Positions 15,976 to 24,722 of a stretch of DNA of 64,000 nt are shown here, piece after piece. Both the position numbers and the translations under genes were made by a program. The notes beneath the pieces were generated by a model. That model ran no database searches and was not told the DNA's origin. It worked only from the letters and a program-made list of their open reading frames with translations. The stretch comes from Ga0077548 sp035440445 (GTDB taxonomy: Bacteria > Pseudomonadota > Alphaproteobacteria > Rhizobiales > Xanthobacteraceae). Location of the stretch: the NCBI GenBank assembly GCA_035440445.1, contig DAORMJ010000003.1, positions 148,441 through 212,440 on the forward strand, written 5' to 3'. Position 1 is the stretch's first letter, and each line of letters starts with the position of its first letter.

Positions 15976-17552
15976 GCGATACGACAGCGGGCGCTCTTCC
16001 GCTGGACGAGCCCGGCCGCGAGGTTACGCCGCGCAAGCTGATCGCTTTCTCCGCGCTCGTCTTCGGCATGTTCATGGCGATTCTGGACATCCAGATCGTC
16101 TCCTCGTCGCTCAGCGAAATTCAGGCCGGTCTTTCCGCTGCACCCGACGAAATCTCATGGGTGCAGACGAGCTACCTGATTGCCGAAGTGGTGATGATCC
16201 CGCTCTCGGGATTTCTTGCGCGCGCGCTTTCGACCCGCATTTTGTTCACGCTCTCGGCGCTCGGCTTCACCATCGCAAGCGTGCTCTGCGCGACCGCCAC
16301 GACCTTGCCGGAGATGGTGGTCTATCGCGCCATCCAGGGGTTCGTTGGCGGCGGCATGATCCCGACCGCGTTCGCGGCCGCCTACACGATCTTTCCGCGG
16401 CGGCATCTCGCTCCGATCATGGCGGTTGTCGGCCTCACGGTCACGCTCGCTCCGACCATTGGGCCGACCGTCGGCGGCTATCTCACCAGCGCATTTTCGT
16501 GGCACTGGCTGTTTCTCGTGAACGTCATCCCAGGTCTGGCGGCGACCGTGCTCGCCTGGACGCTGGTAGATTTCGACGAGCCTGAATTCAGCCTCCTGAA
16601 GCGCTTCGACGTCTGGGGCTTGCTTGCGATGGCGGTCAGCCTCGGCAGCCTGCAGTATTTCCTCGAGGAAGGAACCCGCGAAGACTGGTTCAACTCGGGC
16701 ATCATCACGTTCTTCTTCGTGTTGACGATTGCGGGCGGTGCGATCTTCTTCTGGCGAACGCTTCGCGCCGAAGTGCCGGTGGTGGATCTCAGTGCGTTCA
16801 GGAACCGCAATTTTGCGGTCGGTTGCACGCTCACCTTCATCATCGGCATCGGGCTCTACGGCCTGACCTATCTGTATCCGCTCTATCTCGCCTGGGTGCG
16901 GGGCTACAATTCGCTGCAGATCGGCGAAACGGTTTTCGTCACCGGCGCGTTCATGTTCATGTCGGCGCCGATGATCGGCATGCTCTCCCGAAAATATGAT
17001 CCGCGCATTTTCATCGGCCTAGGTCTGATCGGCTTTGTCATATCGACCTTCGAGCTGACGCCGATCACGAGCCAGTGGGGATTCTCCGAGCTGTTCTTTC
17101 CGCAGGCGCTTCGCGGCATGGCACTGATGTTCTGCATGGCGCCGATCAACATGCTGGCGCTCGGCACGCTGCCGCCGGAGCAGGTGAAGAACGCGAGCGG
17201 CCTGTTCAATCTTATGCGCAACGTCGGCGGGGCGGTGGGTCTTGCGATCATCAACACCATGCTGACGACGCGCATGGACGTTCACAAGGCGCAGCTCCGC
17301 GAGCACATCATCTGGGGTCGTAACGTCGCGGAGGAAACTTTGCAGGGCATGACCCAGAAACTTGCGCCAGTTTTGGGATCGGATGCCGAAGCGGCTGCGC
17401 TGAAAAAACTCGCAGGCATCGTGCAGCGGGAAGCGACCGTGCTCGCCTTCGCCGATGTTTTCCTGCTTCTATCGATTTTCTTTTGCGTGGCCTGTCTTTT
17501 CGTGCCGCTTCTGGAAAAGCCGAAAATGGACGCTTCTGCCGCAGCGCACTGA
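15972..17552 (+). CDS. emrB: DHA2-family MFS drug efflux transporter, EmrB type
   Basis: 526 residues with about 14 membrane segments. Motif A region, LSEIQAGLSAAPDEISWVQTSYLIAEVVMIPLSGFLARALSTR, and motif C, VVGLTVTLAPTIGPTVGGYLTSAFSWHWLFLVNVIPG, are those of the DHA2 subfamily. It would export hydrophobic compounds with the EmrA adaptor using the proton gradient. The GTG start in GTGA overlaps the emrA stop, giving translational coupling. Expression is probably controlled by the divergent TetR protein through the two operators. Substrates cannot be inferred. Confidence 0.93.
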   Translation: MSDTTAGALPLDEPGREVTPRKLIAFSALVFGMFMAILDIQIVSSSLSEIQAGLSAAPDEISWVQTSYLIAEVVMIPLSGFLARALSTRILFTLSALGFTIASVLCATATTLPEMVVYRAIQGFVGGGMIPTAFAAAYTIFPRRHLAPIMAVVGLTVTLAPTIGPTVGGYLTSAFSWHWLFLVNVIPGLAATVLAWTLVDFDEPEFSLLKRFDVWGLLAMAVSLGSLQYFLEEGTREDWFNSGIITFFFVLTIAGGAIFFWRTLRAEVPVVDLSAFRNRNFAVGCTLTFIIGIGLYGLTYLYPLYLAWVRGYNSLQIGETVFVTGAFMFMSAPMIGMLSRKYDPRIFIGLGLIGFVISTFELTPITSQWGFSELFFPQALRGMALMFCMAPINMLALGTLPPEQVKNASGLFNLMRNVGGAVGLAIINTMLTTRMDVHKAQLREHIIWGRNVAEETLQGMTQKLAPVLGSDAEAAALKKLAGIVQREATVLAFADVFLLLSIFFCVACLFVPLLEKPKMDASAAAH

Positions 17553-17555
17553 AGA

Positions 17556-17583
17556 TTGACAAACAGGCTTTCTGCCCTACGTT
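17556..17583 (+). promoter_or_regulatory. Candidate promoter upstream of rnk leader
   Basis: A consensus TTGACA at 17556-17561 is followed after 16 bases by TACGTT at 17578-17583. Transcription would start at about 17590, directly at the ATG of a 21-codon frame. Confidence 0.45.
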
Positions 17584-17590
17584 TGCGGCC

Positions 17591-17656
17591 ATGAGGATCG
17601 TGCAGCGTCATATCCGCAAGCTTCTTCGCGCGGGCCAGCTTCAAGCGGGCGCGTAA
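17591..17656 (+). CDS. Possible leaderless 21-residue leader peptide upstream of rnk
   Basis: The frame encodes a basic peptide beginning MRIVQRHIRKLLRAG, with four Arg and one Lys. It starts about one base from the predicted transcription start, so it could be translated leaderless. The stop codon is immediately followed by a GC-rich hairpin. The geometry resembles an attenuator, but the peptide has no obvious run of one amino acid and could be fortuitous. Confidence 0.25.
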   Translation: MRIVQRHIRKLLRAGQLQAGA

Positions 17657-17699
17657 CCCGGCCGGCTGCGCGCCGTCCGGGGCCGATCGTCTATTTTTT
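17657..17699 (+). terminator. Hairpin between emrB and rnk, terminator or attenuator
   Basis: CCCGGcCGGC (17657-17666) pairs with GCCGtCCGGG (17672-17681), one mismatch, around loop TGCGC. A run of six T lies at 17694-17699, 12 bases after the stem, farther than in a classical intrinsic terminator. It could end emrB transcripts or attenuate the rnk transcript. Confidence 0.45.
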
Positions 17700-17787
17700 C
17701 CGACTAACATTCAGTTTTCAGCGGGCGAGGCCCGCGAAACCCGCGCCGGAACTACGTTCGCAGTGCGTCGCGGAAAGGAGCAGGAAC

Positions 17788-18192
17788 ATGGCACGTTATT
17801 TCAATGTCGATCTGCCGCCGATCGCGATCACCCGCGGCGATTGCGAGCGTCTGGAGCGTCTGGCGGTGGCCGCGGGAGGGAAATTCCCAGAGGTCTCCGA
17901 ATTCCTCTCGCGCGAGGTCGAACGCGCGCATGTCATCGAGGATTTCGAGTCGCTGCCGGGCCTTGTCATCATGGGCTCCGAGGTGACCTTCCGTGACGAC
18001 GTGACGGCGCAGGTCCGCAAGGCGACACTGGTCTATCCGGAAGACGCCGGAAAAGGCGCGCATACGATCAGCGTCCTGACGCCAGTCGGTGCGGCATTAA
18101 TCGGGCTCTCCGTAAGCCAGTCGATCGAATTCCAGACGCCCTCCGGCGGCTGGCGTTCGCTCACCGTGCTCGGTGTGAAGAACAAGGCTTGA
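17788..18192 (+). CDS. rnk: Nucleoside diphosphate kinase regulator Rnk (GreA/GreB-like)
   Basis: 134 residues with the Rnk layout: a short N-terminal segment (ITRGDCERLERLA) instead of the long GreA coiled coil, and a C-terminal FKBP-like Gre domain (VTFRDDVTAQVRKATLVYPEDAG, ISVLTPVGAALIGLSVSQSIEF). Rnk binds RNA polymerase near the secondary channel without the acidic cleavage-factor tip. The GGAAAGGAG-like site before the ATG supports the start. It is flanked by a hairpin upstream and a terminator downstream, so it is probably monocistronic. Confidence 0.85.
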   Translation: MARYFNVDLPPIAITRGDCERLERLAVAAGGKFPEVSEFLSREVERAHVIEDFESLPGLVIMGSEVTFRDDVTAQVRKATLVYPEDAGKGAHTISVLTPVGAALIGLSVSQSIEFQTPSGGWRSLTVLGVKNKA

Positions 18193-18218
18193 GTCCGTCG
18201 GTTGTGAAGGGCTGGTTT

Positions 18219-18240
18219 CCCCGCTAAGGCAGCGGGGTTT
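18219..18240 (+). terminator. Intrinsic terminator of rnk
   Basis: CCCCGCT (18219-18225) pairs with AGCGGGG (18231-18237) around AAGGC and is followed by TTT. It lies 27 bases after the rnk stop and before potG. Confidence 0.6.
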
Positions 18241-18267
18241 CCGGGTTGGGGGCGCGTAAACGAAATC

Positions 18268-19431
18268 ATGGATCAGGTATCGAAGCGGCAGAAGCCGCAG
18301 GGCATTCGCCGCAAGTTCGAACCCTGGGCCGACGCCGCGGCGCAGCCGCTGATCCGTTTCCAGAACGTGGTGAAGCGCTACGGCGACGTGACCGCAATCG
18401 ACGGCGTTTCGCTCGACATTTACGAGCGTGAATTTTTTGCGCTGCTCGGCCCCTCCGGCTGCGGCAAGACCACCTTGATGCGCATGCTCGCGGGCTTCGA
18501 GGAAGCAAGTGCGGGCAAGGTCCTGCTTGCCGGCAACGATCTCGCCGGCGTGCCGCCCTACCGGCGGCCGGTGAACATGATGTTTCAGTCCTATGCGCTC
18601 TTTCCGCATATGACGGTCGCCGACAACATCGCCTTCGGCCTGAAACAGGAAGGCGTGGCGAAAGCCGAGATCGCGGCGCGCGTCGAGGAAATGCTGAAGC
18701 TCGTGAACCTGCGCGGTTTCGGGAAGCGTAAACCCCATCAACTGTCGGGCGGCCAGCGCCAGCGCGTGGCGCTCGCCCGTTCGCTCGCGAAAAGGCCAAA
18801 GGTTCTCCTCCTCGACGAACCGATGGCGGCCCTCGACAAGAAACTGCGCGAGCAGACGCAGTTCGAGCTGATGGACCTGCAGCAGCGCATCGGCACCACC
18901 TTCATCATCGTAACGCACGATCAGGAGGAGGCGATGACGGTTGCGGACCGCATCGCCGTCATGGATCACGGCAAGCTCGTGCAGGTGGCGACGCCGACCG
19001 AAATCTACGAGCAGCCAAACAGCCGCTATGTCGCGGAGTTCGTCGGCGATATCAACCTCATCGAGGCGGAAGTCGTTCGCGCGACGCCGGATGAGGTGGC
19101 GCTGAAGTCTCCGGCAATGGACGCGGAGCTTCGCCTGCCTTCTCGTACCGAAGTAAAAGCCGGCGATCGCATGGCCGTCGCGCTGCGCCCGGAAAAAATC
19201 CGCATCTCCAAAGAACCGCTCGCCGGAATGCATGCGAACTGCGCGCAAGGCGTGGTTTACGACGTCGCCTATCTCGGCGACCTTTCGATCTATCACGTGC
19301 ATCTGGAAAGCGGTCTCGTGCTGAAGGCCGCGAAGACCAATATCTCGCGCCAGATCGAGCCGCCGATCGATTGGGACGACAAGGTGTATCTCTCCTGGAC
19401 GCCGGACGCCGGCGTCCTTCTGAAGAACTGA
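18268..19431 (+). CDS. potG: Putrescine/spermidine-type ABC transporter ATP-binding protein PotG
   Basis: 387 residues. Walker A GPSGCGKTT, Q-loop MMFQSYALFPHMTV, signature LSGGQRQRVALARSLA, Walker B VLLLDEPMAALDKKLRE and H-loop VTHDQEEA are all intact, followed by a C-terminal TOBE domain (ALRPEKIRISKEPL, YDVAYLGDLSIYHV). It energises polyamine uptake through PotH and PotI. In the usual potFGHI order the binding protein gene potF precedes it; here rnk does, so the binding protein must be encoded elsewhere. Seven bases separate it from potH. Confidence 0.92.
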   Translation: MDQVSKRQKPQGIRRKFEPWADAAAQPLIRFQNVVKRYGDVTAIDGVSLDIYEREFFALLGPSGCGKTTLMRMLAGFEEASAGKVLLAGNDLAGVPPYRRPVNMMFQSYALFPHMTVADNIAFGLKQEGVAKAEIAARVEEMLKLVNLRGFGKRKPHQLSGGQRQRVALARSLAKRPKVLLLDEPMAALDKKLREQTQFELMDLQQRIGTTFIIVTHDQEEAMTVADRIAVMDHGKLVQVATPTEIYEQPNSRYVAEFVGDINLIEAEVVRATPDEVALKSPAMDAELRLPSRTEVKAGDRMAVALRPEKIRISKEPLAGMHANCAQGVVYDVAYLGDLSIYHVHLESGLVLKAAKTNISRQIEPPIDWDDKVYLSWTPDAGVLLKN

Positions 19432-19438
19432 AGCGGCA

Positions 19439-20341
19439 ATGGAAAAGCGCAGCCTGTTCAGGAGCGTTGCGATTGCGTTGCCGTTTCTCTGGCTGGCGTG
19501 TCTGTTCCTGTTGCCCTTCCTGATCGTGTTCAAGATCAGCCTGTCGGACGACGCCGTCGCGCAGCCGCCTTACGCGCCGGTGTTCGATTTCAGCGCCGGC
19601 TGGGCCGAGATCCGCGAGCAGTTCACGCTCCTTGATTTCGATAACTACACCTTTGTTCTGAGCGACTGGCTTTATGTCTATTCGTACTTTCAGAGCGTCA
19701 TGCTTGCGGGGCTTGCGACCGCAATCCTGATCGCAGTCGGCTATCCTGTTGCCTATGCGATCGCGCGTTCCCCGCGCGCAATCCGGCCCCTTCTCCTGCT
19801 GCTGGTCGTGTTGCCATTCTTCACGTCCTTCCTGATCCGCGTCTATGCCTGGATCGGCATTCTCTCGCGCGAAGGACTGCTCAATCAGTTGCTTCAGGCC
19901 CTTGGCCTGATCTCGCAACCGCTCGAAATTCTTTCGACCAATGTCGCTGTCGTGATCGGCATGGTCTATTCCTATTTCCCTTTTATGGTGCTGCCGCTCT
20001 ATGCCGCGCTCGAGCGCATGGACGATTCATTGCTCGAAGCCGCAGCCGATCTCGGCGCCACCCCGGCGCAGGCGTTCTGGCGCATCACGGTGCCGGTCTC
20101 CGCACCCGGCATCGTCGCCGGCGCGTTGCTCTGCTTCATTCCCGCGGTCGGCGAATTCGTGATCCCCGATCTCCTCGGCGGCTCCGATACGCAGATGATC
20201 GGCCGCACCGTGTGGAACGAGTTCGCGGTAAACCGTTCGTGGTCGGTGTCTTCCGCACTTGCAATCCTGATTCTGCTCGTGCTGCTGGTCCCGATCCTGA
20301 TCTATCAGCGCATGCAGTTGCGCGAACTGGAAGAGCGCTGA
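19439..20341 (+). CDS. potH: Polyamine ABC transporter permease PotH
   Basis: 300 residues with about six membrane segments. The binding-protein-dependent transport motif is DDSLLEAAADLGATPAQAFWRITVPVSAPGIVAGALLCFIPAVGEFVIPDLLGG, a close fit to PotH/PotB. The stretch FSAGWAEIREQFTLLDFDNYTFVLSD is an external loop typical of PotH. It forms the channel with PotI. Confidence 0.92.
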   Translation: MEKRSLFRSVAIALPFLWLACLFLLPFLIVFKISLSDDAVAQPPYAPVFDFSAGWAEIREQFTLLDFDNYTFVLSDWLYVYSYFQSVMLAGLATAILIAVGYPVAYAIARSPRAIRPLLLLLVVLPFFTSFLIRVYAWIGILSREGLLNQLLQALGLISQPLEILSTNVAVVIGMVYSYFPFMVLPLYAALERMDDSLLEAAADLGATPAQAFWRITVPVSAPGIVAGALLCFIPAVGEFVIPDLLGGSDTQMIGRTVWNEFAVNRSWSVSSALAILILLVLLVPILIYQRMQLRELEER

Positions 20342-20342
20342 C

Positions 20343-21146
20343 ATGGCGATGCGCAAGGGGTTATCGCCCGTGACGACGACGGCGCTCGCGGCCGGGCTCG
20401 CCTTCCTTTACGTGCCGCTGTTCCTGCTCGTGATTTATTCGTTCAACGACTCCCGCCTCGTCACGGTGTGGGGCGGCTGGTCCACCCGCTGGTATCAGGG
20501 CCTCTTGCAAAACCAGGCATTGATGGATGCCGCCTGGGTGAGTCTGAAAGTGGCCGCGGTTTCCGCGACGATTGCGACCGCGCTCGGCACGCTCGCTGCG
20601 GTCGCGCTGGTGCGTGCAGGCACGTTTCGCGGCCGCACGCTCTTCGCGGGGCTCGTTTACGCGCCGCTGGTCATGCCCGAAGTCGTCACCGGGCTTGCAC
20701 TTCTCCTGTTGTTCGTCGCGATCGATTTCGAGCGTGGTTTCTGGACCGTGGCGCTGGCGCATGTGACCTTCACCATGTGCTTCGTCGCCGTGATCGTGCA
20801 GTCACGACTTCTGACATTCGACGGCAGCCTCGAGGAGGCGGCCCTCGATCTGGGCGCGACCCCGACCCGGGCGTTTTTCTCGGTAACCTTGCCGGTGATC
20901 TTTCCCGCCGTTGCGGCGGGCTGGCTCCTTGCCTTCACGCTTTCGCTCGACGATCTTGTGATCGCGAATTTCACGGCCGGGCCGGGAAACACCACATTGC
21001 CGATGCGCATTTACAGCCAGGTCCGGCTCGGCGTGACGCCGGAAGTGAATGCCATCAGCACCGTCTTTATTATTGTGATTACTGCCGTGGTTTTGACCGC
21101 TTCGCTCGCCATGAAGTGGCAGCAGGGAAGAACCGAAAGAGAATAG
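20343..21146 (+). CDS. potI: Polyamine ABC transporter permease PotI
   Basis: 267 residues with six predicted membrane segments. The N-terminal FLYVPLFLLVIYSFNDSRLVTVWGGWSTRWY and the EAA loop LEEAALDLGATPTRAFFSVTLPVIFPAVAAGWLLAFTLSLDDLVIANF are diagnostic of PotI/PotC. The start follows the potH stop by one base and the stop abuts the pgi ATG, so the transporter and pgi are probably on one transcript. Confidence 0.92.
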   Translation: MAMRKGLSPVTTTALAAGLAFLYVPLFLLVIYSFNDSRLVTVWGGWSTRWYQGLLQNQALMDAAWVSLKVAAVSATIATALGTLAAVALVRAGTFRGRTLFAGLVYAPLVMPEVVTGLALLLLFVAIDFERGFWTVALAHVTFTMCFVAVIVQSRLLTFDGSLEEAALDLGATPTRAFFSVTLPVIFPAVAAGWLLAFTLSLDDLVIANFTAGPGNTTLPMRIYSQVRLGVTPEVNAISTVFIIVITAVVLTASLAMKWQQGRTERE

Positions 21147-22457
21147 ATGACCGGATTGCCGTTTTCGCAGGATGTGAGCCGCGCCTTTTCCGGCGCGATC
21201 GCAAGGACTGCGTTCGAGAACAATCTGCACCGCCTGATCCAGCCGCTCAGCGATTTGCGCGCGGCATACGAGCAGGACTCGCTAGCGCTCCTGCGTCTGC
21301 CGGAGCGGAGCGACGATCTTGCCGGCGTCGAAGCGCTTGCGACAAAGCTTAAGGACGCCGAGCATGTCGTCTTCCTCGGGACCGGCGGCTCCAGCCTCGG
21401 CGGCCAGACGCTTGCGCAGCTTGGCGGCTATAACGTGCCAGGCGCGGGCGCGCTTGCCCAAAAGCCGAAGCTGCACTTTCTCGACAACCTCGATCCGGCC
21501 AGTCTTGGTGAATTTCTGGGAAGACTCCCGCTCGCCTCGGCCCGCTTTGTCGCGGTCTCGAAGTCGGGCGGTACCGGCGAAACGCTGGTGCAGGTCATTG
21601 CGGTTCTCGGCGCGCTGAAACAGGCCGGCCTCGCGCCGCAGATTGCCCGCCATCTCTTCGGCATCACCGAGCCGAAAAAATCCGGTGGCAAGAATGGTCT
21701 TCGCGCGCTTCTGGAAAAGTTCGGCTGCGAAATTCTCGATCACGATACCCGCGTCGGCGGCCGTTTCATTGCGCTCACCAATGTCGGGCTTTTGCCGGCA
21801 CTTCTGTCCGGCGTCGATATTCGCGCGCTACGCGCGGGCGCGGGCGAGATGCTGAAGCCCATCCTGCTCGGCGTGAAGCCAGATGATTTCGCTCCGGCCG
21901 CGGGTGCCGCACTCAGCGTCGCTGCCTATGACGCCGGTGTCCCGGTATCGGTACTGCTCGCTTACGGGGACCGTTTCGAGCGTCTCTCGCGCTGGTGGAT
22001 GCAGCTTTGGGGCGAGAGCCTCGGCAAAAGCGGGAAGGGCACGACGCCGGTCGCTTCCATCGGCCCGGTCGATCAGCACAGCCAGTTGCAGCTCTGGCTC
22101 GACGGCCCGCGCGACAAGCTCTTCACTCTCATCTCGCTCGACAATCACGGCAAGGGTCCGCGCCTCGACGCGGAGCTTGCCGCGCTCGCGGGCGAGCCGG
22201 TGTTCGGCGGCCGCACGGTCGGCGATCTCGTTGCGGCACAGGCTCGCGCGACGGCAGACACGCTGGCCAAGCAGAATCTCCCCTTGCGCGGGATCAAGCT
22301 GAAAACGCTAGACGCCTTCGCGCTTGGCGCACTGATGATGCATTTCATGCTGGAGACGATCTTCGGCGGCGAGCTGTTCGGCGTGAACACCTACGATCAG
22401 CCCGCGGTCGAAGAAGGCAAGATTCTCGCGAAACGCTATCTCGCAGGCGAGTCGTAA
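21147..22457 (+). CDS. pgi: Glucose-6-phosphate isomerase
   Basis: 436 residues. The two SIS-type sugar-phosphate elements are visible: VVFLGTGGSSLGGQTLAQ (about 74-91) and FVAVSKSGGTGETLVQVIAV (about 132-151), then RFIALTNVG and QLWGESLGKSG. The protein is shorter than the 550-residue E. coli Pgi and resembles the compact alphaproteobacterial/archaeal-length forms. It interconverts glucose 6-phosphate and fructose 6-phosphate. It starts directly after potI; the functional link with polyamine uptake is not evident. Confidence 0.85.
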   Translation: MTGLPFSQDVSRAFSGAIARTAFENNLHRLIQPLSDLRAAYEQDSLALLRLPERSDDLAGVEALATKLKDAEHVVFLGTGGSSLGGQTLAQLGGYNVPGAGALAQKPKLHFLDNLDPASLGEFLGRLPLASARFVAVSKSGGTGETLVQVIAVLGALKQAGLAPQIARHLFGITEPKKSGGKNGLRALLEKFGCEILDHDTRVGGRFIALTNVGLLPALLSGVDIRALRAGAGEMLKPILLGVKPDDFAPAAGAALSVAAYDAGVPVSVLLAYGDRFERLSRWWMQLWGESLGKSGKGTTPVASIGPVDQHSQLQLWLDGPRDKLFTLISLDNHGKGPRLDAELAALAGEPVFGGRTVGDLVAAQARATADTLAKQNLPLRGIKLKTLDAFALGALMMHFMLETIFGGELFGVNTYDQPAVEEGKILAKRYLAGES

Positions 22458-22458
22458 G

Positions 22459-22887
22459 ATGCCGGAAATGATCGCGATCAACGAGACCATCGCGATCGAT
22501 GAGCGCGAACTCGACGAAACCTTCGTGCGCTCGTCCGGCCCGGGCGGGCAGAACGTGAACAAGCTCGCGACCGCCGTGCAGCTTCGCTTCGACCTGCGCG
22601 GCTCGGCGAACGTGCCGCCCGCCATGAAGGCGCGCGCCGAAAAGCTTGCGGGCCAGCGGCTTACACGCGAAGGCGTGATCGTGATTTCCGCCGATCGCTT
22701 CCGCACGCAGGAACAGAACCGGGACGATGCCCGCGCGCGCCTCGTAGAACTCCTGCAGCGCGCGGCCGTGGTGCCGAAAGTGCGCCGCAAGACGCGGCCG
22801 ACGCTCGCCTCCAAGAAGCGCCGTATCGAGGGCAAGAAGCATCGCGCCGAGGTGAAGAACCGCCGCGGCCGCCCGGACGTCGAATAG
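22459..22887 (+). CDS. arfB: Alternative ribosome-rescue factor ArfB (peptidyl-tRNA hydrolase)
   Basis: 142 residues. The GGQ motif (residues 29-31) sits in FVRSSGPGGQNVNKLATAVQLRF, the release-factor domain-3 signature. There is no codon-recognition domain, and the Lys/Arg-rich C-terminal tail (RRKTRPTLASKKRRIEGKKH) matches the tail that ArfB inserts into the mRNA channel of stalled ribosomes. It releases nascent peptides from non-stop complexes. One base separates it from pgi, suggesting cotranscription. Confidence 0.92.
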   Translation: MPEMIAINETIAIDERELDETFVRSSGPGGQNVNKLATAVQLRFDLRGSANVPPAMKARAEKLAGQRLTREGVIVISADRFRTQEQNRDDARARLVELLQRAAVVPKVRRKTRPTLASKKRRIEGKKHRAEVKNRRGRPDVE

Positions 22888-22941
22888 CGCCGCGCCGGTG
22901 CCGCCGGTAGAATGGCGCTTCCTGTTCCCGAGTCGCGATCC

Positions 22942-24720
22942 ATGCCCGTCCGCCAGCTTCCGGAAACTGTCATTAACCGCATCGCTGCGGGCGAGGTGAT
23001 CGAGCGGCCCGCTTCGGCCGTGAAGGAACTCGTGGAGAATGCAATCGACGCGGGCGCGACGCGCGTGGAAGTGGTGCTCGCCGGTGGCGGCCGCGAACTG
23101 ATCCGCGTTTCCGACAACGGCTCCGGCATGAGTGCGGAAGACCTCGCGCTCTCGGTCGACCGCCATGCCACTTCGAAGCTCGACAGCGACGATTTGCTCA
23201 ATATCTCTACACTCGGCTTTCGCGGAGAAGCCTTGCCCTCGATCGGTGCCGCGGCAAGGCTCACGATCGCGACCCGCGCGCGCGGCAGCGACAACGCGCT
23301 CGAAATTCGCGTGGAAGGTGGAGAAAAGCTCGGCATTCGCCCGGCAGCTCTTGCCGAAGGCACGCGGGTGGAAGTGCGCGATCTGTTTTACGCGACTCCG
23401 GCGCGGCTGAAGTTTCTGAAGAGCGAGCAGGCGGAGACCGCGGCCGCGATCGACGTCATCAAGCGGCTTGCGCTCTCGCGCCCCGATGTTGCCTTCACGA
23501 TCGCGGCGGGTGAGCGGGTGATTCAATATCCCTTGCGCGGCAGTGACGAAGCAGGCCGCGCTGCGCGGCTCGCGGATGTGATCGGCGGCGACGCGCGCGA
23601 GAATACGGTCGCAATCGACGACGAGCGCGATGGCGTGCGCGTGCATGGGCTTGCCGGCCTGCCGACCTTTTCCAAGGCAAACTCGCTCTCGCAGTATTTC
23701 TTCGTCAACGGCCGCCCGGTGCGCGACAAGCTGCTGTTTGGCGCCGTGAGGGGCGGCTATGCCGACCTCCTGCATGGCGGTCGGAATCCGGTGGCAGCCC
23801 TCTTCATCGAACTCGATCCACATGAGGTGGATGTGAACGTGCATCCCGCGAAAGCCGAAGTCCGCTTTCGCGATCCTTCACTCGTGCGTGGCCTCGTGGT
23901 GCGGGCCTTGCAGCAAGCACTCGGCGGCGGCGCACGCAGAAGTGCGACGACCGGCGCGGATCGGCTCGTCTCTTTTGCGCGGCCACAGACGCATTCGAAT
24001 TATTCTTCAAGCTGGCGTGGCGCGGCGGCCCCTTATCGCGGCGGCCTTGCCGAAGCCGCACAGGCGGCCTTCGAGACCATGACGCAGCCAAGCGCGGATG
24101 CGCGCGCCGATCTCGCGCCCGTGCTGCAGGCGGACCTCGAGCGTCCGCTTGGCGCCGCACGCGCGCAGTTGCACGAGACCTACATCGTCTCGCAGACCGC
24201 CGACGGCCTCGTGATCGTCGATCAGCACGCCGCGCATGAGCGCATTGTTTACGAGAAGCTCAAGCACGCGCTCGACGAAAACGGCATTGTGCGCCAGCTC
24301 TTGCTAGTCCCTGTGGTGGTCGAAATCGACGCTTCGGACGCTGCAGCCTTGCTTGCGCGCGCGGATGAACTGGCGAAACTCGGGCTGGTGCTGGAGCCGT
24401 TCGGGCAGGGCGCGGTGCTGGTACGCGAGACGCCGGCGCTGCTTGGAGACACGGATACGCAAAATCTTGTGCGCGATCTCGCCGAGCATCTTGCCGAATG
24501 GGATGAGGCGCTTCCGCTCGAGAGAAATCTGCTTGCGGTCGCGAGCCGCATGTCCTGCCATGGATCGATCCGCGCGGGCCGCAGGCTCAAGCCCGAAGAG
24601 ATGAATGCGCTCCTCCGCGAGATGGAGCGCACCGAGAATGCCGGGCAGTGCAATCACGGCCGCCCGACTTATGTTGAACTGAAACTTTTCGACATCGAGA
24701 AGCTGTTCGGGAGACGGTGA
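22942..24720 (+). CDS. mutL: DNA mismatch repair protein MutL
   Basis: 592 residues from the ATG at 22942 (MPVRQLPETVINRIAAGEVI); an ATG at 22912 would add ten atypical residues. GHKL ATPase motifs are present: KELVENAIDAGAT (Glu32/Asn33 region), VSDNGSGM, TLGFRGEALPSIG. The C-terminal domain contains DQHAAHERIVYE, which fits the DQHA-x2-E-x4-E endonuclease motif, and CNHGRPTYVEL and MSCHGSIRAG, so this MutL is predicted to be a nicking enzyme, as expected in a bacterium without MutH. The gene ends at the repeat that separates it from rsmD. Confidence 0.95.
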   Translation: MPVRQLPETVINRIAAGEVIERPASAVKELVENAIDAGATRVEVVLAGGGRELIRVSDNGSGMSAEDLALSVDRHATSKLDSDDLLNISTLGFRGEALPSIGAAARLTIATRARGSDNALEIRVEGGEKLGIRPAALAEGTRVEVRDLFYATPARLKFLKSEQAETAAAIDVIKRLALSRPDVAFTIAAGERVIQYPLRGSDEAGRAARLADVIGGDARENTVAIDDERDGVRVHGLAGLPTFSKANSLSQYFFVNGRPVRDKLLFGAVRGGYADLLHGGRNPVAALFIELDPHEVDVNVHPAKAEVRFRDPSLVRGLVVRALQQALGGGARRSATTGADRLVSFARPQTHSNYSSSWRGAAAPYRGGLAEAAQAAFETMTQPSADARADLAPVLQADLERPLGAARAQLHETYIVSQTADGLVIVDQHAAHERIVYEKLKHALDENGIVRQLLLVPVVVEIDASDAAALLARADELAKLGLVLEPFGQGAVLVRETPALLGDTDTQNLVRDLAEHLAEWDEALPLERNLLAVASRMSCHGSIRAGRRLKPEEMNALLREMERTENAGQCNHGRPTYVELKLFDIEKLFGRR

Positions 24721-24722
24721 TT

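Noticed and set aside
18097..19533. Minus-strand open frame of 478 codons opposite potG
   Set aside because: The plus strand encodes an intact ABC ATPase with all motifs. The antisense translation is Arg/His/Leu-rich with no recognisable domain, as expected from GC-biased codon positions.
22345..23844. Minus-strand open frame of 499 codons opposite pgi end, arfB and mutL
   Set aside because: It crosses three well-supported genes and its composition is that of antisense GC-rich DNA.
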